Source of the DNA: Trichaptum fuscoviolaceum
Lineage: Eukaryota > Basidiomycota > Agaricomycetes > Hymenochaetales > Trichaptaceae
Reading direction: 5' to 3'
DNA: 64,000 nucleotides
Assembly: GCA_910574455.1 (NCBI GenBank)
Contig: CAJSYZ010000009.1
Coordinates: forward strand, 620,001-684,000
Shown here one piece after another: positions 11,855 to 22,961 of the stretch (position 1 is its first letter; every line of letters starts with the position of its first letter). Both the position numbers and the translations under genes were made by a program. The notes under the pieces were generated by a model. That model was not told the DNA's origin. It did no database searches and saw only the letters and a program-made list of their open reading frames with translations.

Positions 11855-14800
11855 CTAGAACATTCCCAATAGATCGACGCATTTCTTGTGCAAGACTGGG
11901 CTCAATGGCTTCGTAAGAATATCTGCCGGATTCGCGGTTCCACTGATATGCTCGACTGCAAGCTTTCCCTTCTTGACTTCATCTCGAATATGGTGCACCG
12001 GAATATCGATATGCTTCGTCTTTGGCTGCTGGACTGGGTTATAAGCTATGGCGATTGCTGCTCGATTATCGACTTTGATGGTCACGGGATGTCCTCCGAA
12101 ATCTCGATTGATTTCCTTGCTGAAGTTCCTGAGCCAAAGTGCATGCTTCGCCGTCAATGACAGGGCCATATATTCAGCTTCAGCTGTCGATAGAGCTACG
12201 ACAGATTGCTTCTTCGATTTCCAGTTGATAGGGCCCCCGTTAAGCATGAAGACAAAACCCGAGACAGATTTACGATCACCCAGATCACCACCATAGTCAG
12301 AGTCGCAGTAGCCAATAGGTCGATCGATTGAATTTGACGTCCGATAAACAATTCCGAGGTTTTCTGTGCCCTTGAGATACTTGAGGACCCGCTTAGCCAT
12401 GTCCCAGTGTACTGACGTGAAATTTGAAAGATATCGAGCCAGCAAGTTCGCAGAATAAGCAATGTCGATTCGGACAACATTAGCCATCCATAGTAATTCT
12501 CCGACAAGACTCCTATAAGGATATTGACCCTGAGCATGATACTGATCGACTCCAGATTTAGCGTGTTCCATTATCGTTATGGCATCAGGTGGAAGAGGTG
12601 ACGGGACGGTATTTGCATCCGTAAGGTTATATTTTTCCACGGCCCTGGAAATCTTGTGAGGCACCGATATCTTGATCCAATCTCGACCCTGATCGATTTC
12701 CACTTTCATTCCTAGTACTATGCTCGGCTTCGCATATACGTCTTTCTCTTTGAATTCAAATTTCGACGCTATGATCTTCCTCAGGGTGTCTGCCTCTGCG
12801 TTTTGCTGATTAGGGGCTGAAGTTGACGACGATATGCAGTCGTCCACGTAGACTCCCATTAACGACTCCCCCTCAGGACCTGATCGGTAGAACGCACTAG
12901 GAGTAGACGTAAGTTGTTTCAAGCCGCTTGTTGCTAACGCGTCGCTGAAATGTTCAGTCCAGGCTCTCGCACCCTGCTTAAGGCCATATAGCGCTTTCTT
13001 TAGGTGGCATACTTGTTGCAGGCCACTAGGAGGGAGGAAACCAGTAGGGTAGGCGACAAAGATGTTGTCTTCGGATAATGGACTATGAAGGTACGCCGAA
13101 GTAATATCGCGGACGGCTAGGGTTGATGATTTATTTCCAGCTGCCATAGAGACAATGGCCTTGGCTACATCGTAATCCCCAGATGCTGCAAAAGTGTCGT
13201 TGTATTCCCCAGGGATTTGAGAGTCTCCTCGAGCAACCCATCGAGCGCGATACTCATGATTGCCAGTTGGGTCAGTCTTTATGTTGAAGACCCACATGCC
13301 TTGTATGATATGGGTGTCGTGTGGTTTGTCGACGACATCCCAGACGTCCATTCCTTCCAGCTTTCCCACTTCGTAAGTACACGCTTTGACCCATTCACTT
13401 TTCTCTGGTGTTAACATGGCTTCGTTCCACGTTCTAGGAATAATGATGCCGTCAACGATACGACGTTCCTGCGTGGCATTAGCAGCCTCTGGTAATGGCT
13501 TTCGCGCAGGAGTGTCTCGTAGGTTGTACCTAGGCTGTCCAGAAGCCTCGAATTCGGGTGGCACGAATGACGTTGTGGAAGAAGAGATCTCTGTCTGGTC
13601 GATGTGTGCACGGCACGGGAGGTTGGAGTTGTGTTCGTCAAATATGACATCGCGGGATATAATAAGACGGTGAGTTGGTAGCATAATTCGATAAGAAGCA
13701 TCTGAATTAATGCCAACGTAGACTCCAATCTGCGATTTGTTGTCCAGCTTCTTCCTTTGCTCGGGGATCGTTCGGACGAACGCTCGGCAACCAAATGCAC
13801 GAAGGTGAGAGATATTAGGCTTGCGTCCGAATGCTAGTTCATATGGCGTCTTGTCCTTAGGTATGAACGATGCGCCCGTACGATTATGAACATAGGCGAA
13901 GTGACTATATGCTTCTGCCCAGTACGCGCGAGGAAGACCGGAATCGATTAATGCAGTTCGGACAGCATTTGAGCCGGTGCGATTGATTCGCTCTGCGATC
14001 CCGTTCATTTCATGACGGTGGGGTGCAATGAGTCGATGGATGATACCCCGGGATGTCAGGTAAGCGTTCATTTCAGAATTAACAAATTCGCCTCCGTTGT
14101 CGGAGTGGACGCTGTGAATACGACGTCCAAATTGGTTTTCGATGTAAGCATCAATTTCGCGAAATTTCTCCAAAATTACTGATCCCGATTTCTCATTGAT
14201 TGCATATACCCATAGAAAGCCGGAAGCTTCGTCAATGAATTTGAGGGAATAGATAGCCCCACTGAAAGACTTGTCGACCATGTACTCGATGTCTGTGTGA
14301 ATGGTAGAAAAGGGTTGGCTTTGACGCTCTTCTGGAGATCTCGCAGGTGCGCTGGTTGCCGCTTGCTTTCCAAGTATGCAGGCATCACACTGACATTTCA
14401 TGTCGTCTTTAGATATTTTCATGCCTTCGACAGTGTTGCATTTATCCATTCGGCGAAGCCGGTTGGATGAAGCATGCATTAGTCGTTGATGCCACACACT
14501 TAGCGGAGCCGCACCGTCTTTGGGTGTTGCAGCGACGAAAGAAGACTCGACAATTTTGATCACTAGTCGAACGCGGTAAGTGTTGCCAGATGCACTTGCA
14601 AAGCCAAAGGGCTTCTTGTCCTTGTAGAAGATTGCTTTCTTGGCGAGAAGTACCACTGAGACACCAGATTGTGTTAGCTTCGTGCCGGATAGGAGGTTAG
14701 AGGCCAGGTCGGGAATATAAAGTACGTCTTTAAGCAGTACTTTTGTAATGGCTCCATTGTAGATAAACGAAGCAATAATAGACCCTTTTCCAGTGGCATT

Positions 14801-16150
14801 AATGGACTCTCCAATGCCTGCCAAGTTGACGCGAACTGGATCGATAGGTTGAAATTCATAGAATAACGACTTGTCGTACGTCATATGAGAGGTAGCGCCG
14901 GTATCTAAAAGCCAATCTGGGTTACGTTCGGCAGTGTGCGCTAGCATCGCAAATTGAGTATTGATTTCGGCAATGGAAGCTGTTTCCTGAGTGGCTTGAG
15001 CTGATTCTTTCGCAGATCCGTTTGACCCTGACTTGGCGTTCCGGTTACGCATGTGTGCCGGTATCTCCCATCCAGGGATGGTAGATTTGCCTTCCGCGCC
15101 ACCCCCTGGACTCCAGCACTGTTCAATCGTGTGCCTGACTCCCCCGCAATTTGAGCACGCGGTGCGTTTAGTCCGTTTGAATGGATTATTGTTTGATCGA
15201 CGAGTACTGGATGCAAGGAGAGCGGAATCATTTGACCGAGTGCCAGGTGCGGTGTTTTTACGCGATGACACGAGCAATAAGTGATTGATAAACTCTTCGG
15301 CCGTTTTACAGCTCTCAGCATATAGGGTGTATGCGTCCCATTGGCTGTTCATGATTGAAGAGCATATAATGCCACGCCAGTCATTGTCTTCGAGAATGCC
15401 ACCCGCGTTGGTCAATTGCGACTTGAATGCACGCATTTGAGTAATGTGATCTTCCATTGATTCCCCAGAGCCAATAGTCTTACTGCGCAGGAGAGTGTTC
15501 GCATTTGCGACAGCATTGACGGAGCCACGTTGAAAGCGAACTTGAAGAGCGACCCACAGATCGTATGCATTGTCGGATTGGAAGTCGGCCATTAGTTTTC
15601 CATCAACGTTGCCATGTATTTGCAGGTAAGCCCGAGTATCGGCTTCGTCAAATAGTTCGTCGTACTCATTTGCGTAGCCATCAATGATAGTGTCCAGGTG
15701 TCGAAGCTTCATAATTTTGTAGCAGTGACGAGCCCATTGTGAATAGTTGCTGCCATCAATGGCAAGTGGATCCATTTTTATGAATTTGTCGCCAGGAGGG
15801 GGTATTAGACGATTGACACGGCTGGATAGATAGGTCGGAATAGCAATGTTTGTGGTGGCTGGTTGGACAGGAATAGAGGGAACATGCGGTAATTCTGCGT
15901 CCTGACCGGTGAGTTTTCCAGACGGATTCTTTGAGTCCGATTCAGCGGGTAACTTGACTGAAATATGCTCGTCTTTGACAGAGCCTGTGTCCTGAAATTC
16001 CGACTTCAGAGGTTCTCCGGACGATGTTCCGGGTGGCACATCTTGTCCCTTGATCATTAAGGAGTCAAATAGCGCCGCAATCACCGGAGAGTCGTCATCG
16101 TCTTCTAGTAGCACACGGAGAGCAGCTAGCTTCTTAGGAGAGATGGACAT
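11855..16150 (-). CDS. Copia gag-pol polyprotein
   Basis: One uninterrupted 1431-codon ORF with the full copia order. The gag region is followed by a CCHC knuckle (CSNCGGVRHTIEQC, about residue 328). Then come the protease (LLDTGATSHM, about 414), the integrase zinc-binding region (HQRLMHASSNRLRR) and catalytic core (HTDIEYM about 617, HSDNGGEF about 684, NGIAERINRT), the reverse transcriptase with YVDD (about 1101), and RNase H (YCDSDYGGDLGDRKS; STAEAEYMAL). Integrase before RT is diagnostic of Ty1/copia. Gag and pol share one frame, as in Ty5 and Drosophila copia. All catalytic residues seen are intact, so the element may be autonomous. Confidence 0.95.
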   Translation of the reverse strand: MSISPKKLAALRVLLEDDDDSPVIAALFDSLMIKGQDVPPGTSSGEPLKSEFQDTGSVKDEHISVKLPAESDSKNPSGKLTGQDAELPHVPSIPVQPATTNIAIPTYLSSRVNRLIPPPGDKFIKMDPLAIDGSNYSQWARHCYKIMKLRHLDTIIDGYANEYDELFDEADTRAYLQIHGNVDGKLMADFQSDNAYDLWVALQVRFQRGSVNAVANANTLLRSKTIGSGESMEDHITQMRAFKSQLTNAGGILEDNDWRGIICSSIMNSQWDAYTLYAESCKTAEEFINHLLLVSSRKNTAPGTRSNDSALLASSTRRSNNNPFKRTKRTACSNCGGVRHTIEQCWSPGGGAEGKSTIPGWEIPAHMRNRNAKSGSNGSAKESAQATQETASIAEINTQFAMLAHTAERNPDWLLDTGATSHMTYDKSLFYEFQPIDPVRVNLAGIGESINATGKGSIIASFIYNGAITKVLLKDVLYIPDLASNLLSGTKLTQSGVSVVLLAKKAIFYKDKKPFGFASASGNTYRVRLVIKIVESSFVAATPKDGAAPLSVWHQRLMHASSNRLRRMDKCNTVEGMKISKDDMKCQCDACILGKQAATSAPARSPEERQSQPFSTIHTDIEYMVDKSFSGAIYSLKFIDEASGFLWVYAINEKSGSVILEKFREIDAYIENQFGRRIHSVHSDNGGEFVNSEMNAYLTSRGIIHRLIAPHRHEMNGIAERINRTGSNAVRTALIDSGLPRAYWAEAYSHFAYVHNRTGASFIPKDKTPYELAFGRKPNISHLRAFGCRAFVRTIPEQRKKLDNKSQIGVYVGINSDASYRIMLPTHRLIISRDVIFDEHNSNLPCRAHIDQTEISSSTTSFVPPEFEASGQPRYNLRDTPARKPLPEAANATQERRIVDGIIIPRTWNEAMLTPEKSEWVKACTYEVGKLEGMDVWDVVDKPHDTHIIQGMWVFNIKTDPTGNHEYRARWVARGDSQIPGEYNDTFAASGDYDVAKAIVSMAAGNKSSTLAVRDITSAYLHSPLSEDNIFVAYPTGFLPPSGLQQVCHLKKALYGLKQGARAWTEHFSDALATSGLKQLTSTPSAFYRSGPEGESLMGVYVDDCISSSTSAPNQQNAEADTLRKIIASKFEFKEKDVYAKPSIVLGMKVEIDQGRDWIKISVPHKISRAVEKYNLTDANTVPSPLPPDAITIMEHAKSGVDQYHAQGQYPYRSLVGELLWMANVVRIDIAYSANLLARYLSNFTSVHWDMAKRVLKYLKGTENLGIVYRTSNSIDRPIGYCDSDYGGDLGDRKSVSGFVFMLNGGPINWKSKKQSVVALSTAEAEYMALSLTAKHALWLRNFSKEINRDFGGHPVTIKVDNRAAIAIAYNPVQQPKTKHIDIPVHHIRDEVKKGKLAVEHISGTANPADILTKPLSPVLHKKCVDLLGMF

Positions 16151-16203
16151 AGTAGAGTAGCTTGTGTCACGAAATAGGAGCGGATCTGTTATTAAAGATT
16201 AAA

Positions 16204-16219
16204 GCGGTGGCTCATAACC
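16204..16219 (-). promoter_or_regulatory. Copia primer-binding site, tRNA-Met half-molecule type
   Basis: Directly next to the 5' LTR the plus strand reads GCGGTGGCTCATAACC, which looks like the sense sequence of a tRNA-Met anticodon arm with a CAU anticodon. The minus-strand transcript would therefore pair with the anticodon stem-loop and not the tRNA 3' end, as known for Ty5 and Drosophila copia. The choice of initiator over elongator tRNA-Met is inference. Confidence 0.65.
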
Positions 16220-16488
16220 TGTAGAGATATACTCAGTATTCGTGGTAGAAAACTCTAATATATTAAATCACCTGTAGAGATATACTACAGAGTAATTAGA
16301 CAATGTAAAGAACAAGATACAAATGATATACTCACCTCAGTATTCGTGGTAGAAAACTGAGGTGAATTACAGGATGAGAGTGAAACTAAATAATGTCGGC
16401 CGTTTAGTGGCTGACCGCGCCATGTATTACATAATAAAATAAGTCCGTAAATGCGCAATAAAATAGAAATGTTCGTCAACATCTAACA
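16220..16488 (-). repeat. Copia 5' LTR
   Basis: 269 bp, identical to 11551-11819. On the minus strand it drives transcription toward lower coordinates. The gag-pol start is only about 69 bp downstream. Confidence 0.93.
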
Positions 16489-16764
16489 ACTGTAAGTCAT
16501 GTAGGGCTTGCTTTCCGCCTTGTAGTCTCAAGTCCTGTTTTAATCCCGTTTGTAGGATTGACTACACGTATAACGATTCGCACCCGGGCCGTCGCGGGAT
16601 CCTCTCTCTACGAGTAAGTGCCACTAGAAGCCGCTTTATCCCGCTCTCAGAACTTCGCTACAAAGTAATCTATCTCCAGGACGGACATCTCTCACAAAGT
16701 TTCACTTCAAACTACTACTCTAGATCTATTTCAGACATATCATTGCTTTATCGGATGATTATCA
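16489..16764. other. Spacer between copia and K3
   Basis: Begins with the right target-site duplication ACTGT (16489-16493). The rest is similar, inverted, to about 29780-30045 in the right arm. No gene. Confidence 0.6.
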
Positions 16765-17334
16765 CTAGACATACTGGCCAATGGGACTTCCGGATCGAGC
16801 GCTACTTATCAACCTCTTGAGATATGACGTGTCCATGGAATTGAGTAGCTTTATGGTGCAGTTTGTCTTCATGGATAATTCGAAATCGATAATTCTGCAT
16901 TTGATATCAGTGGCATCGCTATTAGTGGCTTGGTCCGGATCGTTGGATTCGCTTCTCGCCATGTCATTGTCTTGAAGAGAAGGGCTCGTTCGCACAGGCG
17001 CTTTCAAGATGTTTTCGTGCTTGATGTCATTATGTATAATCCCCAACTCATGTAGCTTGCCATATGCGTCATAGATTTCTTTCCTAGTATATGCAAATCA
17101 CGTTTCAGACATTGTTTTCTCATCAATGAAGTGAATTCACATACGATATACGTTTAGGAATGTGTTTATTCATTGGCCAGTTCTTGCCTCCCTCCGGAAG
17201 GTAGGGCGCACCAAGCTCTTCCAATATCAATACGACAACTGTATTGTGTTGTTCTGTCTCATCGCCGAGTTCCCGAACCAAATCACTGTATTGATTCCTG
17301 AAATTTCCGTTTTGCTCGACATCACTGTCCCGGC

Positions 17335-18482
17335 GGAAATCTGATAACAGCCTTGTAACACGCTTATCAGTGCATTATAAGCTCATATAACACCCTAACA
17401 TGTGTTATAATATTTTTTTCCCTGATAACTGTCCTCATGCAAGGTTATAACTGGCTTATAATCGTCCGTAACCTTATGAGTCTGTTATAACAATGCAGTA
17501 CATAATAGGTTATAATCGGTTTCAGTTTTAAATGGTTCCTGTCACACTTAATTATATATATATTCAAGTTAAATATATTGCAAATAAATAATATATACAT
17601 AAGATATCTATCTAGTTACGAAAATTAAATTATTGCGACCAAGAGTAGAGCCAGAGCCAGAGCCAGAGACAATGCCAGTCAGAACCAGACCCAGAGACAA
17701 TGCCAGTCAGAACCAGACCCAGAGCCAATGCCAGTCAGAGTGAAAGCCCGAGCCAGAGAACAGAACTGAAACCAAAGGCAAGAGACCAGAATCAGAACCA
17801 GAACCGGTGAGCCTTTAAGCAAGCAAGAACTCCGTCTTCCACAGTGTGTGCACCCACATTGACTCCACCCACTACCCACTGCTCAGCTTAGGCAATTGTC
17901 CATGAAGATGTGCGCAGCTCTGCGCGACGTTGCCAATGGAGATCGGCACCGTCCCACTACAAAAGAGTCAGCTGCGAGAAGGATGGGAAAGGTTGCTCAC
18001 CAGAAGTAGACACAGGCCACCCAACAATGGCACCTGGTACCTAGATCACAAAGAGTCAGCCAACGGAATCAACCCACTGAGTGGAACTTACCTCGTGAGG
18101 TGGCAGCCATTAGAGCACCTGCAGGAAGAAGTCAAACGCGTAGACGGAGGTGACGCGGGAACGGGGAAAACAAGTCTACTATTTGGTGTTATTTGCGCCA
18201 TGTTCGTTTTTTTGATTGAGGGTGGGACTTTATTTGACTTAGCAAACATCCGGTATAGAAATAAGCGGGACTACAATATTGTCCTGGTCTGATAACATGT
18301 TATAATCTAATTACAATTTCGTCATAATCCTTATTTATTTAGTATCATAAGCCTTGAGTAAGGCTTAAAAGCTAATTACAATTACCTTATCAGCTCCAGT
18401 AAGTTGTAAGTAAGTTGTAAGTACCCTGTAAGTATCTTGTAACATCTCACAATGGTTGCGGCTCTGCATAACTTTTCCGCCT
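17335..18482. mobile_element. Unclassified 1.15-kb insertion in K3
   Basis: 1,148 bp flanked by a 6-bp repeat TCCCGG (17329-17334, 18483-18488); both inner ends contain GGCGGAAA in inverted orientation. The insert is rich in TTATAA and TTACAA motifs near its ends and has CCAGAGCCAG / AATGCCAGTCAGAACCAG-type minisatellite repeats at about 17645-17760. A 120-codon ORF (17930-18292) resembles nothing recognised. It is a non-autonomous DNA transposon by structure; the superfamily is uncertain. Confidence 0.6.
17645..17760. repeat. CAGAGCC-type minisatellite
   Basis: Tandem units of about 35 bp built from CCAGAGACAATGCCAGTCAG followed by AACCAGACC, about three imperfect copies, inside the K3 insertion. 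Confidence 0.65.
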
Positions 18483-19175
18483 TCCCGGTGATGGAGGGCG
18501 TCCTGTTCCACCTCCAAATCCTCCTCATAATGGTCATCTTTCCCGTCGGACTCCTGATAAAGTTGGACCAGTAGGCTGTCGATCTCCATAACGTGGTCTT
18601 CATGGTAAATGCTCCTCTTCCAACCTTCTACCCAGGGCAGAAAGACCTGACCGGGAACCTTACGTATTTGAGCAGAGTAGAGACCATAGCACCATGGTAT
18701 GACCACGCCTTGGATAGACTGCATCTCTTCATAGAACCAAGCTTCCCTAAGAAGCCATTTATTATAACCTTGTCGACCGATCTTTGCGACCAACGGCGGT
18801 AGAGATGCATTCGGTGCATCCGAGGCCAGTCCCTCAGGCTGTACTTTGAAGACGACCCCTGATCGTCCGTGCCCGATGCATTCGCCAAGTCCCAGCTTCA
18901 GGCTTGAGGGAAGGTTGTGATATATAGCGGAGTTTGGTGGTTGTGTACGTAGCTGACGCACGGGCATACTGGGCAGGCATTCATCTTCATGTGTACTGAT
19001 TTGTGATTCTCGGATCAGATTCTCAGGAAGAGGTGCGTGTTTGATGAATCTCAGAGGTTTTCTCATCATGTCTTGACCCAGAAGTAAGCCATCGATTGTA
19101 AGCACTGCCGCTTCCGACTGCTACTAATATCACGGTCAGTACTATACAGCTGTGGCCTTTGAAACTTACCATCAT

Positions 19176-20543
19176 GTGATAGTGAAAGATAGGCTTGAAT
19201 GCGTGATTACTCGTTAGGTCTGACTGTTACTTAGCAGAGAAGATGCTAGCATCAAGAAAGCTTACTTATATAGCGGTTAGAAAGGTGGCTTTCTCGCCAA
19301 GCCGGAAGTATGTAAGCCGCAGATGTACTGGTAGTGCAAGTATGTAAGTGTTTGAATGTCACTGCCAGTGCGTAGATGCGACAGGATCCTTCCGTCGCCA
19401 TGTGGAAATTTTAGTGATGAGGGAGGTATTCGGGGTGCAGAGCCAATGAGCAATAGGTACACATTGATGAAAGGCGCTGGAGTGACCGCTAGTTTACATT
19501 GTTCAGTTTCCGTTCGATGCGTGTCGAGGGAGCTCAATATGATTAGTGCAATCGCAAAACAATTCGCAACACCCCGGCAGCTGGACGAACTATCGAGTCG
19601 GTAGTCAGAGGAAAGATAAATAGTATCTTTCCTTATCTCCTGTCTTTCGTAGGCTGAACAAGGCTGTCTGAAGGTAAATCACTTGAAGGTTCTAGGTCCG
19701 AGACCAATGTAATTACACCCACAAAGCCGCTTGTAGTAAGTTAATGTTGAAGAGATAATCCGTACTGTCCCAGACGCCCAGAGGGTGCTTTTGATAGTGG
19801 TCAAGGTTGTCGGAGTCGATGTCAATGTCTTTGCGTGGGACCGGCATCATGATCTTCAAGTTAAAGCTCCGATTCAAACACTACTAGTAGATGGCATCTC
19901 GAACTTGAAGTCCACCGACTGTCGTGACTGCCAGTTGCACGCTTTTAAATTTGTAATCTTTCTCATGTCGTGAAATAGAAGAACCATATTTTGGAAAGGG
20001 TCGGGAGGGCAGGTAGAGAAGGGGTTGTGGCTTGAGGTTGTCAGTGGATTGGACACAAAGTTGAGCGCTATATACTTCCGAGTCTACGGTTCGCTTTTCA
20101 GCCTCTGTATCGTCAACGTCGTTCGATCAAATCCGAAGCTGAGGCTCAGTGCGTTTCTCCTCGTAGGAAGTGGCACCGGACTTGCATAGAGGTGCTTGAA
20201 GCCTACGTATTAGCGACGCATGAAGGCCAACAGATTCCCAATTTGAAGCAAAGTACGTACAATAAGCCTATGTATATTGACTAAGTGTATTGAACATCGT
20301 GAAATGTAGTGTCCTCTGGGTCCATTGGCAAATTCGAGTTGCGACTAAAAGGACCGAAAAGCAAGTCATCCCCGCAAGCGCAGAAGGCTCGCTTCCTTTC
20401 TTCTGACGGAAATTTCAGCCGAGAAAGCCACTTAGCAAAGCCAGTCATCATACACATAGTGAGGAGACACCTTGCGCTACAAGTCCGCTGCTCTCAACGC
20501 CAAGAATTATTCAAGACACTCGAGTCTCCTTCACAAGTACACG
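19176..20543. other. K3-K4 intergenic region with shared promoter-type blocks
   Basis: Between divergently arranged K3(-) and K4(+). Blocks at about 19277-19600 and 19790-20060 recur inverted at about 28150-28440 and 27640-27910, between K5 and K6. The last 400 bp matches the K2 and K5 upstream regions. It probably holds two divergent promoters. ORFs here are not conserved in frame. Confidence 0.6.
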
Positions 20544-21796
20544 ATGGTGAGTTCCACAGACAGTCACAATGTCGTAAAATGCTGACGGTTCACGCAGTCA
20601 AACGTAGAATTGCTCACGATTGATGGCGTACTTTTGGTTGAAGACTTGAAAGTCGAACCACTGACTTTTGTCAAACACGCACCTCTCCCTGAGAATCTCA
20701 TTCAAGAACGTTTAAGCGTCCCAGGGAGTTTCACTCGGCCTAGCATACCCGTGCGCCAACAACGTATTCAAAGTCCAAACCCCGCTATATATCATGACCT
20801 ACCTCCGAACCTGAGACTGAAACTTGGTGAATACATCGGGCATGGACGATCAGGAGTTGTCTTCAAGGTGGATCTTGAGGGCCTGGCTTCAAATGGCCCG
20901 CATGAAACTCTTCCACCGTTGGTTGCAAAGTTCGGACTTCAACACTATAGCAAATGGCTTTTCAGAGAAGCGTGGTTCTACGAAGAGATGCAATCTATCC
21001 AAGGTGTGGCCATACCGTGGTGCTATGGTCTCTATTCTGCTCGCATACCTGTGGTTCCCGGTCGGGTCTTCCTGCCCTGGATAGAAGGTTGGAAGAGACG
21101 TGCTTATGGCAAAGATAACCGCATAGGGCTTGATGGACTAGTCCGAGACTATGAGAAGAACGACGGAAAAGACGCTAGCGATGCCAAGAACCTGGAATCG
21201 GAAAAAGATGTGCTCAGGGCATACGGGGATTTCAGAGATCAATACAGTGATTTAGTCAAGGAATTCGAGGATAAATCGAACTCGGAACAACTTGAACGCA
21301 GCACAGTCATCACCGTCTTGATCTTGGAGGAGCTTGGTGAACCCTATCTTCCCGAGGGAGGCAAGAACTGGCCAAAGAATAAATGTATTCCTGAACATAT
21401 AACGTACGTGGATCCGACTCACTGCTTGGAGGTTCTTTCCCTAATCCGTGAATTACATGTAGGAAAGACGTTTATGACGCGTATGACAAGCTAAGTGAGC
21501 TGGGAATTACTCACATGGACATCAAGCACGAGAATATTTTGAAAGCGCCTGTGCGAGTGAGCGCTTCTCTTCCCGCCAGTGACAAAGCGAGGAGCGAGGG
21601 AGTCGAGTATAGTGATCCAGGCCAATCATACACCGGAGATTCCACTGAAATCAAATGTCGAATTATTGACTTCGAATTGTCAAAGAAGTCAAATTTCACC
21701 AGAGAAGTCCTAAATAGAGGCGCTAAATCATATCTCGAGGATTTGATAACTACCGTTCGATCCGGTGATCCCATTGGCCAACATGTCAATGAATGA
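20544..21796 (+). CDS. K4: kinase-like protein with DFE motif
   Basis: Model join 20544-20546, 20598-21403, 21463-21796 gives 380 aa, in frame. The ATG-only first exon and second intron position match K2, K5 and K6. Motifs: LGEYIGHGRSGVVFKV, VAKFGLQHYSKWLFREAW, ELGEPYLPEGG, HMDIKHENIL, IIDFELSKKS. The C-terminal RSGDPIGQ tail is present, as in K2. The closest relative by eye is K5, its mirror partner across the palindrome centre, with K2 next. Presumed intracellular kinase-like protein, substrate unknown; DFE in place of DFG leaves a pseudokinase role open. Confidence 0.8.
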
Positions 21797-22961
21797 CAGA
21801 TAAATCGATAAATTGAATGAAATCTGTGTAGAATAGCATCTTGAATCCAGCTTTATGTTAGCCATCCACTCTACCCCTTTTATGGTAGAAATGTCGAAGC
21901 AACGTTCGAATAACGGCTGAATCGCGTTTGTAATACAAACTCATTTGGGAGAATGACAAATGCACCTACTCGAGAGAGCCCATGGCTGTCTTGGGCTTTC
22001 AAGGGTGCGAGGCCAATGGTTTAGTTCTCAAGGACGAGAAACTTCCCGAGGTGTCTATTGTATACGAGCCGGTGTGTGAACTTGAATGTCGTACACATTT
22101 GCTGCGGGAAGGACGAGTAAATCGAGGCGAAGTCATGCCTAGGACAATGCCAGCACACTTGTAAGTAGACATTGGTGCATCTGCCCTTCTGAGAGTAAGA
22201 TTTTAATTAGGAGATAACAAGAACAATCAGCTTTACCTTTCATAGAAAAGGCGCTCACAACAGAGACTCACGGAGGTTCATATCTTTTAAAGCCAGTTAG
22301 ATCCTACATCCCACATGCCCATTCTTTATAGACATTCCTAGCCTTTCCCGGGTTTAGCCATTTTCCCCAGCGAAAATTGAATGTTCAGGAGAGGCCAGGT
22401 ATTGAAGGTATGGTGATGATATAAACAAGGTTGACAGAGTCGCTGAGTAAACAAGCGGTGCACTGACTGGACTCGCAAGTCAGTCATTTATGTGTGGTGC
22501 TGACTGGCTTGCGAGTCTATGCATTCACTAGCTTGGATGCATCTTGGTGGTGTAACATATGGGATACATAAGATAGCGTGCCATATTTCGGAAGAGTTAC
22601 GACATACCAAGGAGGCCTGGACCTAAATATATCGTGTTCATCCACCTATTGCATGACATTCCGTGCCACGAGCTGACCAGGGCTTTGTATGAAATTTCAT
22701 TGATCTATATTGTAACCGGAGTGAACAGCGACCCACCAATTTTGTCTTCAATACATTTACACCACTGGAAGATTAGGATCTGGAATCTTGATGTGAATGT
22801 AGAGAGCGACATCAGGCTTGGACGGAGCGGATCGACTGTTGCCATACCGCGTCTCTGGTCATCCGCTTTACTCGTCCCTTCCCTACATCCTTGCCTTCTC
22901 CCACGTCCCCTTTCCTTGCCCTCAGGCTCTCCTCCCATTTTCTCTGACTCCTTCAAGCAAA
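21797..22961. other. K4 3' flank and island centre, left side
   Basis: The first 150 bp matches the 3' flanks of K2 and K5. Around 22430-22530 the motif CTGACTGG / CTTGCGAGTC is repeated in both orientations (short local palindrome). Otherwise no gene; ORFs here are not shared between copies. Confidence 0.45.

Larger units (their letters stand above)
11551..16488 (-). mobile_element. Ty1/copia LTR retrotransposon, apparently intact
   Basis: A 4,938-bp element on the minus strand: 5' LTR 16220-16488, primer-binding site 16204-16219, single gag-pol ORF 16150-11855, polypurine tract 11820-11830, 3' LTR 11551-11819, flanked by the 5-bp duplication ACTGT. The LTRs read identical over 269 bp, so insertion was very recent. 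It sits between FunK1a and K3 and is absent from the corresponding position of the right arm. Confidence 0.95.
16765..19175 (-). pseudogene. K3: kinase-like gene split by a 1.15-kb insertion
   Basis: Minus-strand partner of K6. Parts: start ATGATG 19175-19170, intron to 19118, exon 2 from 19117 to about 18483, a foreign insertion (17335-18482), the rest of exon 2 (17334-17145), intron, exon 3 (17083-16765). Motifs: GECIGHGRSGVVFKV, VAKIGRQGYNKWLLREAW, VVVLILEELG, HNDIKHENIL and IIDFELS. Without the insertion the frame would read through, so this one event is the main lesion. The hinge motif also reads ELGAPYLP, where the paralogues have ELGEPYLP. The insertion adds in-frame stops, so a full protein is not expected unless the insert is spliced out. 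Confidence 0.8.

Noticed and set aside
16204..16219. tRNA-Met gene candidate at the GGCTCATAACC sequence
   Set aside because: Only the anticodon-arm part is present and there is no full cloverleaf; it is the retrotransposon primer-binding site.
11616..16482. Duplicate 65-codon ORFs at 11616-11813 and 16285-16482
   Set aside because: They lie inside the identical copia LTRs and have no recognised domain.
20309..20623. 104-codon ORF upstream of K4
   Set aside because: The frame is not conserved in the homologous regions upstream of K2 and K5; better explained as promoter or 5' leader.
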